Positions 1 to 8,697 are shown, counted from the first letter of the stretch. The stretch: DNA of 27,178 nt from an uncultured Roseburia sp. (GCA_900753715.1 CAAEAE010000072.1:1-27178); one strand, 5' to 3'. Translations and numbers: made by a program. The notes: generated by a model from the letters alone, not told the origin.

Positions 1-1674
1 ATCTTCCGATCGCAGCATTGGATTTTGCATCTGTACTTTTTGAATCTTCTTCCGTTCCTCTGCAGGAATATTCAGCGGCTGAATTCCAGTCCAATCATCT
101 ACTGTCAATTTAGCATCTGAAAGTATTTTCTGTAAGCTATTTCTATCAAACAATTCATCCTGTCCAATTCCATCCACCACCCGTTCATAGAAAGCTCTGT
201 TGAAGAAGCCAATCAGCAGCTTACCATCCTGTTTCAACATTTTAACAAATTCATTCAATACTGCTATAGGGTTCTTTGTAAATTCCAGTGCCTCATTCAC
301 AAGAATTATATCAAAGGTTTCTTGCAAGTCATCGCCTTTCCACCCATCCAATTCCGCACAAACTGTATCCGTAATCTGATTTGAAATTTGTGCCAGATAT
401 GGTTGCTGCTCTATTGCAAAAATCTGATCACGTGGAAATCGGGACTGCAAATAACTTAATGTTACTCCACACCCCATACCAATAGTCATAATATTCCAGT
501 TATCTTCTGTATGATATTTTGTTATTACATCCAACAAATCCGTTCTAATTTCCAAATAGTTACTATAATTTAAACCAATCAGTTTCCATTTCTCAAAGAA
601 TTTGTTCTGATTTACTTCCATAATATTATTATATTTTTCGGGTGCCTTGCCAAATGATTTGCTTCCCCAATGAATAATAAAACTGTTTTTGCACAAAACA
701 TTCCGATATCCCCCTAATATGATTCTCAGACAGATATCATTATCTTCAAAATTTCCCGGTGAAAATCTTTCATCAAGATACCCTGTTTTTTCAAGCACCT
801 GACGTTTTAATAAAAGTGCAAAACCTACTAAGCTAACTTTATTCACATATGGTTTTTCCATTGGAACATTGTTGATTTTTGCAAAGACACAATACTCTTC
901 TTCTGTTTTCCCATCCTCAATAACAACTTGTCCATTAGATACATAATTGGACACACTACCCGTACTGCCAATCTGCTCGTCTTCATACAACCCCATGCGA
1001 AGCCAGAACAATGCATTTTCCGTCATGATTGTATCATTGTTCAACAACAGAATATCGGATTCTTTCTCTGACATCCGAATCCCCTGATTGCATCCCATGG
1101 GAAATCCACAATTCTCCTTGTTGCAAAGCAGCTTAATATCCTCCTGTTGCTTTAGCCATACTACACTATTATCTTTAGATGCATTATCTACCACGATAAT
1201 CTCTCGCGAACATGGTGAAGTTGTTCTTCTGATACTTTCAACACACGCTTCCGTCATCTCCAGTAAATTATATGACAAAATTACAATTGCTGCCTTCGGC
1301 ACACGGATTCCCTGACGTTCAAAATCATTGAGTACTTCCTGAATCTGCATTCTATCTTCTTCTACTTCACAATGAAATAATGCATTTTCATAGCATAAGT
1401 ATGCCTGTTGAAGATTGTATTCACAATAATAATCTCCTAACATCATATACAACTCATAATTACTTCCATCTATCTGTAATCCTTGTGCAATATTCTCCCA
1501 AGCCTGCTCTTTATTTCCTAATGCAAATGCAATAGAAGCGCTAAAAATACATTGATAGATGAGCCTAATATCCTTCTTATACTCTGTCAATATAGTTTGA
1601 GCCTGTTCATATTCTTTATTTATCAGCGCTTTCTGTAATATCTTTTCTGTAGAATTTAATTCGTTTACTGCCAT
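1..1674 (-). CDS. GT2 glycosyltransferase fused to a methyltransferase domain (3' end outside window)
   Basis: The frame is open for 558 codons from the ATG at 1672-1674 to the left edge, so the C-terminus is missing. AAGGAG sits 6 nt before the start. Residues 1 to about 115 look like helical TPR-type repeats. Residues about 123-350 are a GT-A family 2 domain, with IVILSYN near 126, VVDNASKDNS, the LLLNNDT acidic motif near 210 and HWGSKSFG near the domain end. From about residue 375 a SAM-dependent methyltransferase fold follows, with a glycine-rich motif I (TIGMGCGVTL) and an acidic end to strand 2 (AIEQQ). It is the most distal gene seen in the cluster downstream of flagellin, 12 bp after the acyltransferase. 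The likely role is cytoplasmic transfer of a sugar to flagellin or to a growing glycan, followed by methylation of the sugar. Domain calls are from visible motifs; acceptor and donor are unknown. Confidence 0.85.
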   Translation of the reverse strand, partial: MAVNELNSTEKILQKALINKEYEQAQTILTEYKKDIRLIYQCIFSASIAFALGNKEQAWENIAQGLQIDGSNYELYMMLGDYYCEYNLQQAYLCYENALFHCEVEEDRMQIQEVLNDFERQGIRVPKAAIVILSYNLLEMTEACVESIRRTTSPCSREIIVVDNASKDNSVVWLKQQEDIKLLCNKENCGFPMGCNQGIRMSEKESDILLLNNDTIMTENALFWLRMGLYEDEQIGSTGSVSNYVSNGQVVIEDGKTEEEYCVFAKINNVPMEKPYVNKVSLVGFALLLKRQVLEKTGYLDERFSPGNFEDNDICLRIILGGYRNVLCKNSFIIHWGSKSFGKAPEKYNNIMEVNQNKFFEKWKLIGLNYSNYLEIRTDLLDVITKYHTEDNWNIMTIGMGCGVTLSYLQSRFPRDQIFAIEQQPYLAQISNQITDTVCAELDGWKGDDLQETFDIILVNEALEFTKNPIAVLNEFVKMLKQDGKLLIGFFNRAFYERVVDGIGQDELFDRNSLQKILSDAKLTVDDWTGIQPLNIPAEERKKIQKVQMQNPMLRSED

Positions 1675-1686
1675 TTAAAACTCCTT

Positions 1687-2718
1687 TTAATTCCATATGG
1701 AAATATCTACCCCTGACAAAATTCTTTTCGAATAAAAATTGGCTATTTCAACCATTTTTAAATTTTCTGACTCTCTATTCGTAATATAACAATCACTATT
1801 ATATATTACCTCTTGCATGGATACTGTTTCGTTATCAATAATTTGAACAGAGCAATTCACATGCTCATATTTCATTAAGCATTCTAGTACTAATTGTAGA
1901 TTATTTCCTTTATCTGCATTATTCCTGATAAAAACAATCAGTTGTCCATCCATATTGCTATATCTATAACAAAATTCATCCAGTATTTTGGGAAATACAG
2001 GAAAAGTACTTTGCATATCAGCTACACACATATATACTAATCCATCTACATTTTTGTTGATAGGATTATATATCCTCTCATCCCATCTCTTTTTTTTATA
2101 AAAAATACTGACAAAATCCCCTGCCGCAAGTAACATTTCCCTTTGTCTTTGTTTAATTTGCTCAGGTGTCCAATCCCACCAGCATATAGTTAAAAGTTTT
2201 TGAATCACGTCTTCATCAAAACGATACTTAATTACCCTTGCAGGGTTGCCTGCCACAACTGCATATGGTGGAACATCCTTGGTAACCACTGCATCAGCCC
2301 CTATCACCGCACCATTATGTATAATTACACCGCCCATGATAGTAACTCCATGTCCAATCCATACATCATTTTCTATCAGAATCTGTCCCTTTCTTTGCAC
2401 CCTGTACTTATCATAGCTACTATTGGGATTTTCTACATTCTTCAATTCTTCAACTGCACCCATAAAAACATATTTATAGTCATGCATTAAATCTATCATA
2501 AACAAGATATCCTCAGCCAAAGCGCAATACTTACCTATTTGTAAATTGTAACACCCATCCGATACGTGATAATTCAACGAAGTTTCAATTTTAGCACCTG
2601 AAACGTAACTTCCACGATCAATCTGCATAACCGGAAACCCTTCAAACTCTGAAAAGTCCATTGTAAATTCTGTTTGCTTTTTAATTTCATAGGGATCAAC
2701 ATGTATATCGATAAACAT
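1687..2718 (-). CDS. Hexapeptide-repeat (CatB-like) acyltransferase with extra C-terminal domain
   Basis: The 343-residue protein starts at an ATG preceded by AAGGAGAG, 9 bp after the thiamine-enzyme gene. Residues about 20-200 form a left-handed beta-helix acyltransferase of the xenobiotic/CatB type. It has I-G-x-x-x hexapeptides ([20 protein letters not shown]), [19 protein letters not shown], and the family ending around WWDW. Members move an acetyl or similar group from acyl-CoA to a hydroxyl or amino group. Residues about 220-343 are not part of that family. They contain [19 protein letters not shown], which resembles the donor-binding half of GT-B glycosyltransferases, but the N-terminal half of such an enzyme is absent. 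The expected role is acylation of the flagellin sugar or its precursor. The acyltransferase call is firm; the C-terminal domain is uncertain. Confidence 0.85.
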   Translation of the reverse strand: MFIDIHVDPYEIKKQTEFTMDFSEFEGFPVMQIDRGSYVSGAKIETSLNYHVSDGCYNLQIGKYCALAEDILFMIDLMHDYKYVFMGAVEELKNVENPNSSYDKYRVQRKGQILIENDVWIGHGVTIMGGVIIHNGAVIGADAVVTKDVPPYAVVAGNPARVIKYRFDEDVIQKLLTICWWDWTPEQIKQRQREMLLAAGDFVSIFYKKKRWDERIYNPINKNVDGLVYMCVADMQSTFPVFPKILDEFCYRYSNMDGQLIVFIRNNADKGNNLQLVLECLMKYEHVNCSVQIIDNETVSMQEVIYNSDCYITNRESENLKMVEIANFYSKRILSGVDISIWN

Positions 2719-2727
2719 ACTCTCTCC

Positions 2728-4491
2728 TTAGTCTACATCAGGCCACATTTTCTCCAACGGGTATGACTCCATAGTTCCATCCTCATGTACAATTGTTTTT
2801 GTTCTGGGCGAAACCGTTTCATCCGGTGAGATCATCAATTCACACAGTACCGGTCCTTCTGTATTTAATACATTATCTATTTGCTCCTCCAACTGCTGCT
2901 TATTCATAATCCGAAATGTTTTTAAACCATATGCTTCAGCCACTTTTACAGTATCCGGCATACTTAATCCACTGGATTCACCACTTGCCACTTGAAATCC
3001 ACCAAAATTATTGTTCTGCATGGAGCGAATACTTGCATACCCCTGATTATTCCAAATAAAGATCTTTACCGGAAGCTGTAGCCGTACGATTGTCTCCAAT
3101 TCCTGAATATTCATTTGAAATGCGCCATCACCATTAATTAGAACGGTTCTTCGTCTTTCATTTGCCAGACATGCACCTATAGAATAGGGCAGTCCAAATC
3201 CCATAGATCCTAGACCAGCTGCATTTTTCATCTTTTGTCCCCGTTTCGGACTAAAAGCCTGATAGGTGATTTCTCCGGCGGCTCCGGAGCTCTCAGGTAC
3301 GATTACATCCTGCACAGTTGTATGTTGGCATAGCAGTTCCGTAAAATAATAAGCACTCACAACTCCCTGTACTTTCCTATGTGCATCTGTTACAGAAGGA
3401 TATTTCTTCCTCAGCATATGTCCATACATATTCCATGATTTCCAATTCTCAATCTGTTGATTTATCTCATCATCAGTAGCAACGGTGTCAAACAAACTGC
3501 GAATATAATCTCCGGCATCACATGCCTGCATTGCCTCTACCTGTGTGAGTTTCATGCGGTCCAGCTCATGTTGATCAATATCTACCACGATCTTTTGGGC
3601 TGACATTCCAAAATGAGCTTCATTAAAGGCCGTAAGACTGGTATCTAAACGGCTTCCGATAGAAATCAGTGCATCGGCAGATTGCAAAATCAAATTGGCA
3701 CCACGATCTCCCATTCCACCAGGATGTCCAACATAAAGTTCATCATCCTCCCCCAACATATCTATAGTTTTCCATGTTGTAAGTACCGGAATCGGCAATA
3801 CCTCCAACAATCTATAAAAGTCATCTGCTGCATTGGCAAGTTTAATTCCATTACCTGCCAGAATAACTGGTTTCTTTGCCTGTTTTAATAAAGCAACCGT
3901 TTTGGTGATAATTTCCGTCAGATCCGGTTTAACCTCGGGTTCTTCAATATATGCTTCCAGTTCATCCGGTTCAATCATTGCAGCCTGTACGTCCAAAGGA
4001 ATCGAAAGCCATACCGGTCCAGGTCTTCCTGTTACAGCCTCGTGATAGGCTCTTTCCATATGATAACGGATTCTCGCCGGATCCATAACCTGTACGGCAT
4101 ACTTTGTAATTGGCCGCACCATATCTATAATCTGAACCTCCTGAGAACCAATCTGCCGGACTCCGGTATTTCCTATAAGATCCGCTCTTTTGGCCTGTCC
4201 GGAAATTATAAACATTGGAGTAGAATCAATCCATCCTGCCGTTACTCCGGTAATTGCATTCGTTGCTCCTGGTCCTGAAGTAGTAAGGCAAACTCCTATT
4301 TTATTAGTATGTTGTGCATATGCCTCTGCTGCAATAGCAGCTGCCTGTTCATGTAATGTACAAACATATTGTATTCCTGATTTTCCAAGAGAATCATCCA
4401 GATGCATAGCCCCACCTCCGGGAAGCATAAATGCATACTCTACACCTTTCTTTTTCAAAAACTGAAAAACATAATCAGATAATTTTAGCAT
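2728..4491 (-). CDS. Thiamine-diphosphate-dependent acetolactate-synthase-like enzyme, sugar-modifying
   Basis: The 587-residue protein has the three-domain layout of the acetolactate synthase / pyruvate oxidase superfamily. The N-terminal PYR domain carries the cofactor-activating glutamate at E48 (LHEQAAAIAAEAYAQ) and a PGGGAMHL loop in place of the usual PGGAILP. The middle domain has GDRGANLILQSADALISIGS. The C-terminal PP domain has the thiamine diphosphate signature from NGDGAF to the NN of IWNNQGYAS. The gene overlaps the isomerase/phosphatase gene by 7 bp, with GGAG just before the ATG, suggesting translational coupling. No small regulatory subunit (IlvN) or branched-chain amino acid gene is nearby, so a housekeeping role is unlikely. 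Relatives such as YerE (yersiniose) attach a two-carbon unit from pyruvate to a keto sugar; a similar reaction on a flagellin sugar is my inference. Confidence 0.88.
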   Translation of the reverse strand: MLKLSDYVFQFLKKKGVEYAFMLPGGGAMHLDDSLGKSGIQYVCTLHEQAAAIAAEAYAQHTNKIGVCLTTSGPGATNAITGVTAGWIDSTPMFIISGQAKRADLIGNTGVRQIGSQEVQIIDMVRPITKYAVQVMDPARIRYHMERAYHEAVTGRPGPVWLSIPLDVQAAMIEPDELEAYIEEPEVKPDLTEIITKTVALLKQAKKPVILAGNGIKLANAADDFYRLLEVLPIPVLTTWKTIDMLGEDDELYVGHPGGMGDRGANLILQSADALISIGSRLDTSLTAFNEAHFGMSAQKIVVDIDQHELDRMKLTQVEAMQACDAGDYIRSLFDTVATDDEINQQIENWKSWNMYGHMLRKKYPSVTDAHRKVQGVVSAYYFTELLCQHTTVQDVIVPESSGAAGEITYQAFSPKRGQKMKNAAGLGSMGFGLPYSIGACLANERRRTVLINGDGAFQMNIQELETIVRLQLPVKIFIWNNQGYASIRSMQNNNFGGFQVASGESSGLSMPDTVKVAEAYGLKTFRIMNKQQLEEQIDNVLNTEGPVLCELMISPDETVSPRTKTIVHEDGTMESYPLEKMWPDVD

Positions 4492-5546
4492 AACTCTTCT
4501 CCAAATAATTTATGTTCTACATATTCTGCTATTGTGTGTCCTATAAAAATATGAGCTTCCTGAACACGCGGTGTGATTTTGGAAGGAACCTTTACCACAT
4601 AATTACAAACATCTTTCAGCTCTTTCACCTCATGATCCCCCATGAACAAAATCGTTTGAATTCCCTGTGTACCGGCATAACGTAAAGCCTCTAATATATT
4701 CTTGGAAGTACCACTTGTTGATATTGCGATCAGCATATCGCCCCGACTGGCTTTTGCTTCTAACTGTCTTACGAATATACGCTCATAACTATAATCATTT
4801 CCAATCGCTGTAAGTGTTGATGTATTAACTGTCAATGCCTCTGCATTCATTGCAGGACGTTCTTTATAGAAACGACTGATAAACTCTGTTGCTATATGCT
4901 GGGCATCCGCAGCACTGCCACCATTACCACATAAGAACAATTGACCACCTTTTTTAAACATTGTACAGATATCTTCAGCTACTTTCATGACCGTATCTGT
5001 CAAAATCTGATCTGTTGCCATCCTTTTGAATATTTCTTCGTGTTCTTCAAGTCTTTGATAAAAATAGTGAACCGGATGTTCCTGTGAATTATAACTATTT
5101 AGAATATGAACCAGTTCCCAAAGGCAGCCTTGTCCACCATCCTTTTGTAATATCATATCCGATGCATCCTTGGCACGATCTATCGCATCCGCAGGACAAA
5201 CTCCCAGTCCGGCATATTTCAAAGGCTCTATATCATACTTTCCATCTCCAACATAGCAAATTTCTTCCGGTAATAATTGTTCTCTTTGTTCTATCTCCTT
5301 CAATATTTCTGTTTTTTTCTTTGCACCACAATAAAAATAATCCCACGGAAAACGCCGTTCAAAATAATGAACAATTTCCGTATCTTCTCCTGTAATTGCA
5401 GCAAGCTTAAACTTTTCTCTATGCAACTCATAAATTGCATCAATATCTTTCAAATTAATTTTCTTTTGCTCTGTTCCCTTGGCATCAATAATTACTGTGC
5501 CATCTGTTATAACACCATCAATATCCAATACTACCAGTTTAATCAT
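4485..5546 (-). CDS. Fused KdsC-like HAD phosphatase / GmhA-like sugar-phosphate isomerase
   Basis: The 353-residue protein has two enzymes in one chain. Residues 1 to about 160 are a KdsC-type HAD phosphatase: DIDGVITDG gives the nucleophile D8 and acid/base D10, and VGDGKYD is the late metal motif. Residues about 165-353 are a SIS-domain sedoheptulose-7-phosphate isomerase of the GmhA type, with GNGGSAADAQH, ISTSGTSKNI and the C-terminal EAHIFIGHTIAEYVE. Lengths match the separate enzymes, so the fusion looks complete. It lies 13 bp after the NeuB-like gene. KdsC enzymes remove phosphate from a newly made ulosonate; GmhA turns a ketose phosphate into an aldose phosphate. With the NeuB-like enzyme this gives isomerase, condensing enzyme and phosphatase, parallel to KdsD-KdsA-KdsC in KDO synthesis. 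The true substrate is unknown. Confidence 0.9.
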   Translation of the reverse strand: MIKLVVLDIDGVITDGTVIIDAKGTEQKKINLKDIDAIYELHREKFKLAAITGEDTEIVHYFERRFPWDYFYCGAKKKTEILKEIEQREQLLPEEICYVGDGKYDIEPLKYAGLGVCPADAIDRAKDASDMILQKDGGQGCLWELVHILNSYNSQEHPVHYFYQRLEEHEEIFKRMATDQILTDTVMKVAEDICTMFKKGGQLFLCGNGGSAADAQHIATEFISRFYKERPAMNAEALTVNTSTLTAIGNDYSYERIFVRQLEAKASRGDMLIAISTSGTSKNILEALRYAGTQGIQTILFMGDHEVKELKDVCNYVVKVPSKITPRVQEAHIFIGHTIAEYVEHKLFGEELC

Positions 5547-5559
5547 AGCTGCCGTTTCC

Positions 5560-6384
5560 TTATCCTCTAAGTTTCTTCTTAACTTCCTCTTCTGCAGGAG
5601 TAAGTACCTTTTTACCTGTACCCATAATTTTCTCTGTATCCCGTATATCTTTCACCAGACGGCATAATTCATATGGCTCAATTGATGCCTTTTGATCAGA
5701 GCCATACATCATCCTGTCAATCGTAATATGCCGTTCTATGGAGGTCGCGCCTGCTGCTACTGCACAAGTACTGACAAGTGTTCCAGCCTCATGTCCACTA
5801 TATCCCACATTACATTTGTAAATATCCGCTAGTACACGAATCAGCTTAAGATTGGCATCCTCCATTGGCATAGGATAGGTGCTGTTACAATGCATCAATT
5901 CATATGGACATCCAGCCTTTTCAAAAATGTCTACTGCATGATCAATTTCTTCAAAAGTACTCATTCCAGTTGCAATAAATGTATTTTTCCCTTCTGAAGC
6001 AATCTCCCTTAACAATTCCTCATTCGTCAGCATGGCTGAGGCCACCTTATTGTATTTCAGATCATACTGTCTCAGAAATATCTGCGAGTCTATATCCCAT
6101 GCCGATGCAAACCATTCAATTCCTTTCTCTTTACAATATCTGTCGATTTCATCATACTCTTTCTTATCAAATTCCAATCCCTCTTTTTGTGCTCGCTGAG
6201 TATCTCCCCATGGACTCTTTCTTGGACTATCCAGATATTCTCTGGTATAAACCTTATCCACCGTTCTCTTTTGGAACTTCACAGCATCACAACCTGCGAC
6301 TACTGCTATATCAATTAGTTTCTTAGCAAGCTGCAGATCACCGTTATGATTAATACCGATCTCTGCTGTAATAAATACACTCAT
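5560..6384 (-). CDS. NeuB-type nonulosonate synthase (PEP-condensing), lacking the SAF domain
   Basis: This is a 274-residue TIM-barrel enzyme of the sialic / pseudaminic / legionaminic acid synthase family, which condenses phosphoenolpyruvate with an aldose to give a 2-keto-3-deoxy acid. Family motifs are EIGINHNGD at the start, DAVKFQKRT, HCNSTYPMP, VGYSGHE, the metal-site histidine region ERHITIDR, and GSDQKASIEP. The protein ends at TPAEEEVKKKLRG, just where ordinary NeuB (about 340 residues) continues into the C-terminal SAF / antifreeze-like domain. That domain is missing without sign of a frameshift; the next gene starts 13 bp later. In NeuB the SAF domain of the partner subunit helps hold the N-acetyl sugar, so this form probably uses another substrate. 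AAGGAG sits 10 nt before the ATG. Confidence 0.88.
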   Translation of the reverse strand: MSVFITAEIGINHNGDLQLAKKLIDIAVVAGCDAVKFQKRTVDKVYTREYLDSPRKSPWGDTQRAQKEGLEFDKKEYDEIDRYCKEKGIEWFASAWDIDSQIFLRQYDLKYNKVASAMLTNEELLREIASEGKNTFIATGMSTFEEIDHAVDIFEKAGCPYELMHCNSTYPMPMEDANLKLIRVLADIYKCNVGYSGHEAGTLVSTCAVAAGATSIERHITIDRMMYGSDQKASIEPYELCRLVKDIRDTEKIMGTGKKVLTPAEEEVKKKLRG

Positions 6385-6407
6385 ACTCTTATCTCCTTCT
6401 GCTTAGG

Positions 6408-8630
6408 CTATGCCGGATTACTCTCTCTTGTACATTGTTCCAACATTTCTTTGACTTCTCGGTCTTCCGGAATATATTGTAATAACTGTTGTAATATAGT
6501 TGTTGCCATAGCATAATCATTTTCCGTCATCTTTATCTTTGCAATATCTTTCAGGGATCTTGCCATATCCTGCATCTGCTCTATCGCCTGATCCCGTTCC
6601 TGCATATCTTTCTCTATGTTATCGCGCAGCATCTTGGCATAAGCAGTGATTGCCCGATCAAGCTTCGGATAAACGCCAAGGCATTGTTTTATTTTCTCTA
6701 ATGTACCCCTGACATTATTATCCTTTCGATCACTGCGTAATTTATCCAAAAATAATGCAAGCTGCATATCATCGGGTAATAACAAAGTTACTGTTTGTAA
6801 AGCCTCATCGCGATAACACGGTCTATAAAAATTCAAAACATCATCTGTATACATCCAAATCATTTCTTCTAATTGTTCATATTTCGGTGTAATAGTCAGA
6901 TAATTTGCCAGACATACTTCATCATATTTTATTTTAAAAATATCATACCTGATGTCATTGTTTCTTTTCCATGTTTTTATACGTGTATTCCATTTTTTCC
7001 ATGCTTCTAAGCCGGTGCGTTCATTCATCCGCTCCAATGCTCTTCTCCATACCCGGAAATCAATATTTAATAATCTGGATTCCATGTCAATTTCAAGCTG
7101 TTCTGCAATATCCCAAATCTCATCATCCGTATCTAAAATTTGATCCGGACATTCTATAAATAACTGTTTAAAAAGTTCTTGTGCTTTGGCTCTGTCTTCA
7201 TTTGATAGAGAATCCGTCTTCTCCATTTTCAGCCATTTGATTTTATTAGATAGTATATACACATGCTTACTATCCAGATGAATCGTAAGTTCTACCAGAC
7301 GTTCTAAGCTTTCTGTTTCCCCTTGTAACCGATACTTTTCTTCAAGTTTCTTTAATACAGTGTATGTTTGTGGCGCACTGTTCTCCGTTGTAATAAGCAT
7401 TTGGAATATCTTCCCAAACAAAGGATTATAAGGTTGGTTACAACATGCTTTCAATATCTCTTCTATCCATTCGGGCCAAAAAGATAATATTTTCTCATTC
7501 CAATCAACCATACCAAAGGCTTCTTCTGCTAATATATAATTTCCCTTATCAATCACCGTTCCAAGGCATAGTAAAACTGTCTCTGACATAAACAGACTAT
7601 GAAAAACGTCTGTCACAATACCAGCCGTTTCGATCTCCATGGCACTCCGATCATCTCTTAATAACTTTGCAGCTTCTATATATTTTTCAAAGTAAAGATA
7701 ACTTTGCCCTCGATTCTTTAAATGTGCATACAACCTTGCTCCAATCATATGATAAAAAGCCAAGCTCATTTCCATGGTTTTCAGTTCCATAAGTGAATGA
7801 CTTATCGCCCTGTTTAACCATAGTATCTCATCTTCATACTTTCCTAAATACTCTAACGAGATTAGAATATAGCTAAATAATGTGCCAACATGAATTGGGC
7901 AATATGATATCTTTCCTTTATATTCTTCCCATTCTGCAATACCCTCTGCACATGTATGTATAACCTTATCATACTCAGCTAATGCAAAATATTCCTGTGC
8001 CAGTTGAAATGTCCACCTAGGATCTCCCGGATATTCTTTGCACATTTCCAATAGCGGTTTAATATTTCGTTGTGCATGTTTTATTTTATCCTGTGCATTC
8101 TTATACACATATCCATAATGGTGTACAAAATCATTAAATTTCTTCAATGGTTGAGGAAAAGGGTCTAAATATTCATGAACTTTACCAATAAATTTCGTAC
8201 CATTCTCTATTTTAACCATTCTGGATGGATAAGAATATACCCATGCTTTTCCTTCAAAATCCAGATAATTTCTGACCACATAGGAGGCACTGTTATATTT
8301 CTTGCAGTCTCCGGATTGAAAAAAAGCAATAATCTCCTGGGGATTATCAAACCATTCATCATCATCGAGATACATGAACCATTCTCCATGTGCTTCTCCA
8401 AGTCCCGCATTCCTTGCCATGGCAAAGTCTCCGCACCAGGTGAAATCAATAATTTTATCCGCATATTTTTCAGCTATTGTTCGTTGTTGCTCATTGCATC
8501 CCGTATCTACCAATATGATTTCACATGGAAATGCTTTTTTGAAAGGTAATAATGATTTAAGACTTTTTTCCATGTCCTTCCTCCCTGAAATCAGCATGGA
8601 AATAGATAATAGAATCGACTTTTTATTCAT
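6408..8630 (-). CDS. GT2 glycosyltransferase with long helical/TPR tail, probable flagellin glycosyltransferase
   Basis: I place the start at the ATG 8628-8630 (740 residues) because GGAAGG lies 9 nt upstream; the longer frame begins at a TTG at 8654 with no ribosome site and close to the flagellin terminator. Residues about 1-95 form a short family 2 GT-A domain with SISMLISGRKD, EIILVDTGC, a MARNAGL segment and the acidic LDDDEWF motif. The remaining 600 or so residues are helix-rich with TPR-like pairs (for example WTFQLAQEYFALAEYDKVI) and no second catalytic domain. It is the first gene after flagellin. In Clostridioides difficile a glycosyltransferase next to fliC likewise modifies flagellin, so transfer of the first sugar to flagellin Ser/Thr is the likely job. 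Acceptor and donor are inferred from position only. Confidence 0.88.
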   Translation of the reverse strand: MNKKSILLSISMLISGRKDMEKSLKSLLPFKKAFPCEIILVDTGCNEQQRTIAEKYADKIIDFTWCGDFAMARNAGLGEAHGEWFMYLDDDEWFDNPQEIIAFFQSGDCKKYNSASYVVRNYLDFEGKAWVYSYPSRMVKIENGTKFIGKVHEYLDPFPQPLKKFNDFVHHYGYVYKNAQDKIKHAQRNIKPLLEMCKEYPGDPRWTFQLAQEYFALAEYDKVIHTCAEGIAEWEEYKGKISYCPIHVGTLFSYILISLEYLGKYEDEILWLNRAISHSLMELKTMEMSLAFYHMIGARLYAHLKNRGQSYLYFEKYIEAAKLLRDDRSAMEIETAGIVTDVFHSLFMSETVLLCLGTVIDKGNYILAEEAFGMVDWNEKILSFWPEWIEEILKACCNQPYNPLFGKIFQMLITTENSAPQTYTVLKKLEEKYRLQGETESLERLVELTIHLDSKHVYILSNKIKWLKMEKTDSLSNEDRAKAQELFKQLFIECPDQILDTDDEIWDIAEQLEIDMESRLLNIDFRVWRRALERMNERTGLEAWKKWNTRIKTWKRNNDIRYDIFKIKYDEVCLANYLTITPKYEQLEEMIWMYTDDVLNFYRPCYRDEALQTVTLLLPDDMQLALFLDKLRSDRKDNNVRGTLEKIKQCLGVYPKLDRAITAYAKMLRDNIEKDMQERDQAIEQMQDMARSLKDIAKIKMTENDYAMATTILQQLLQYIPEDREVKEMLEQCTRESNPA

Positions 8631-8654
8631 ATGTGGAATCCTTCCGCAAATCAA

Positions 8655-8697
8655 ATTAAAACTAAAAGGGGACCGGCTGCAAAGCCGAGCCCCTTTC
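8655..8697 (-). terminator. Intrinsic terminator after flagellin
   Basis: AAAGGGG (8665-8671) pairs with CCCCTTT (8690-8696), and CGGCT (8674-8678) pairs with AGCCG (8683-8687), around a 2x2 internal loop and a 4-nt loop. On the minus strand the stem is followed by TTTTAGTTTTAATTT. It lies 33 bp after the flagellin stop and 34 bp before the glycosyltransferase start. Confidence 0.85.

Noticed and set aside
8631..8654. Longer start of the glycosyltransferase at a TTG (8654)
   Set aside because: There is no ribosome site before it and it lies beside the flagellin terminator T-tract; the ATG at 8630 has GGAAGG at 9 nt.
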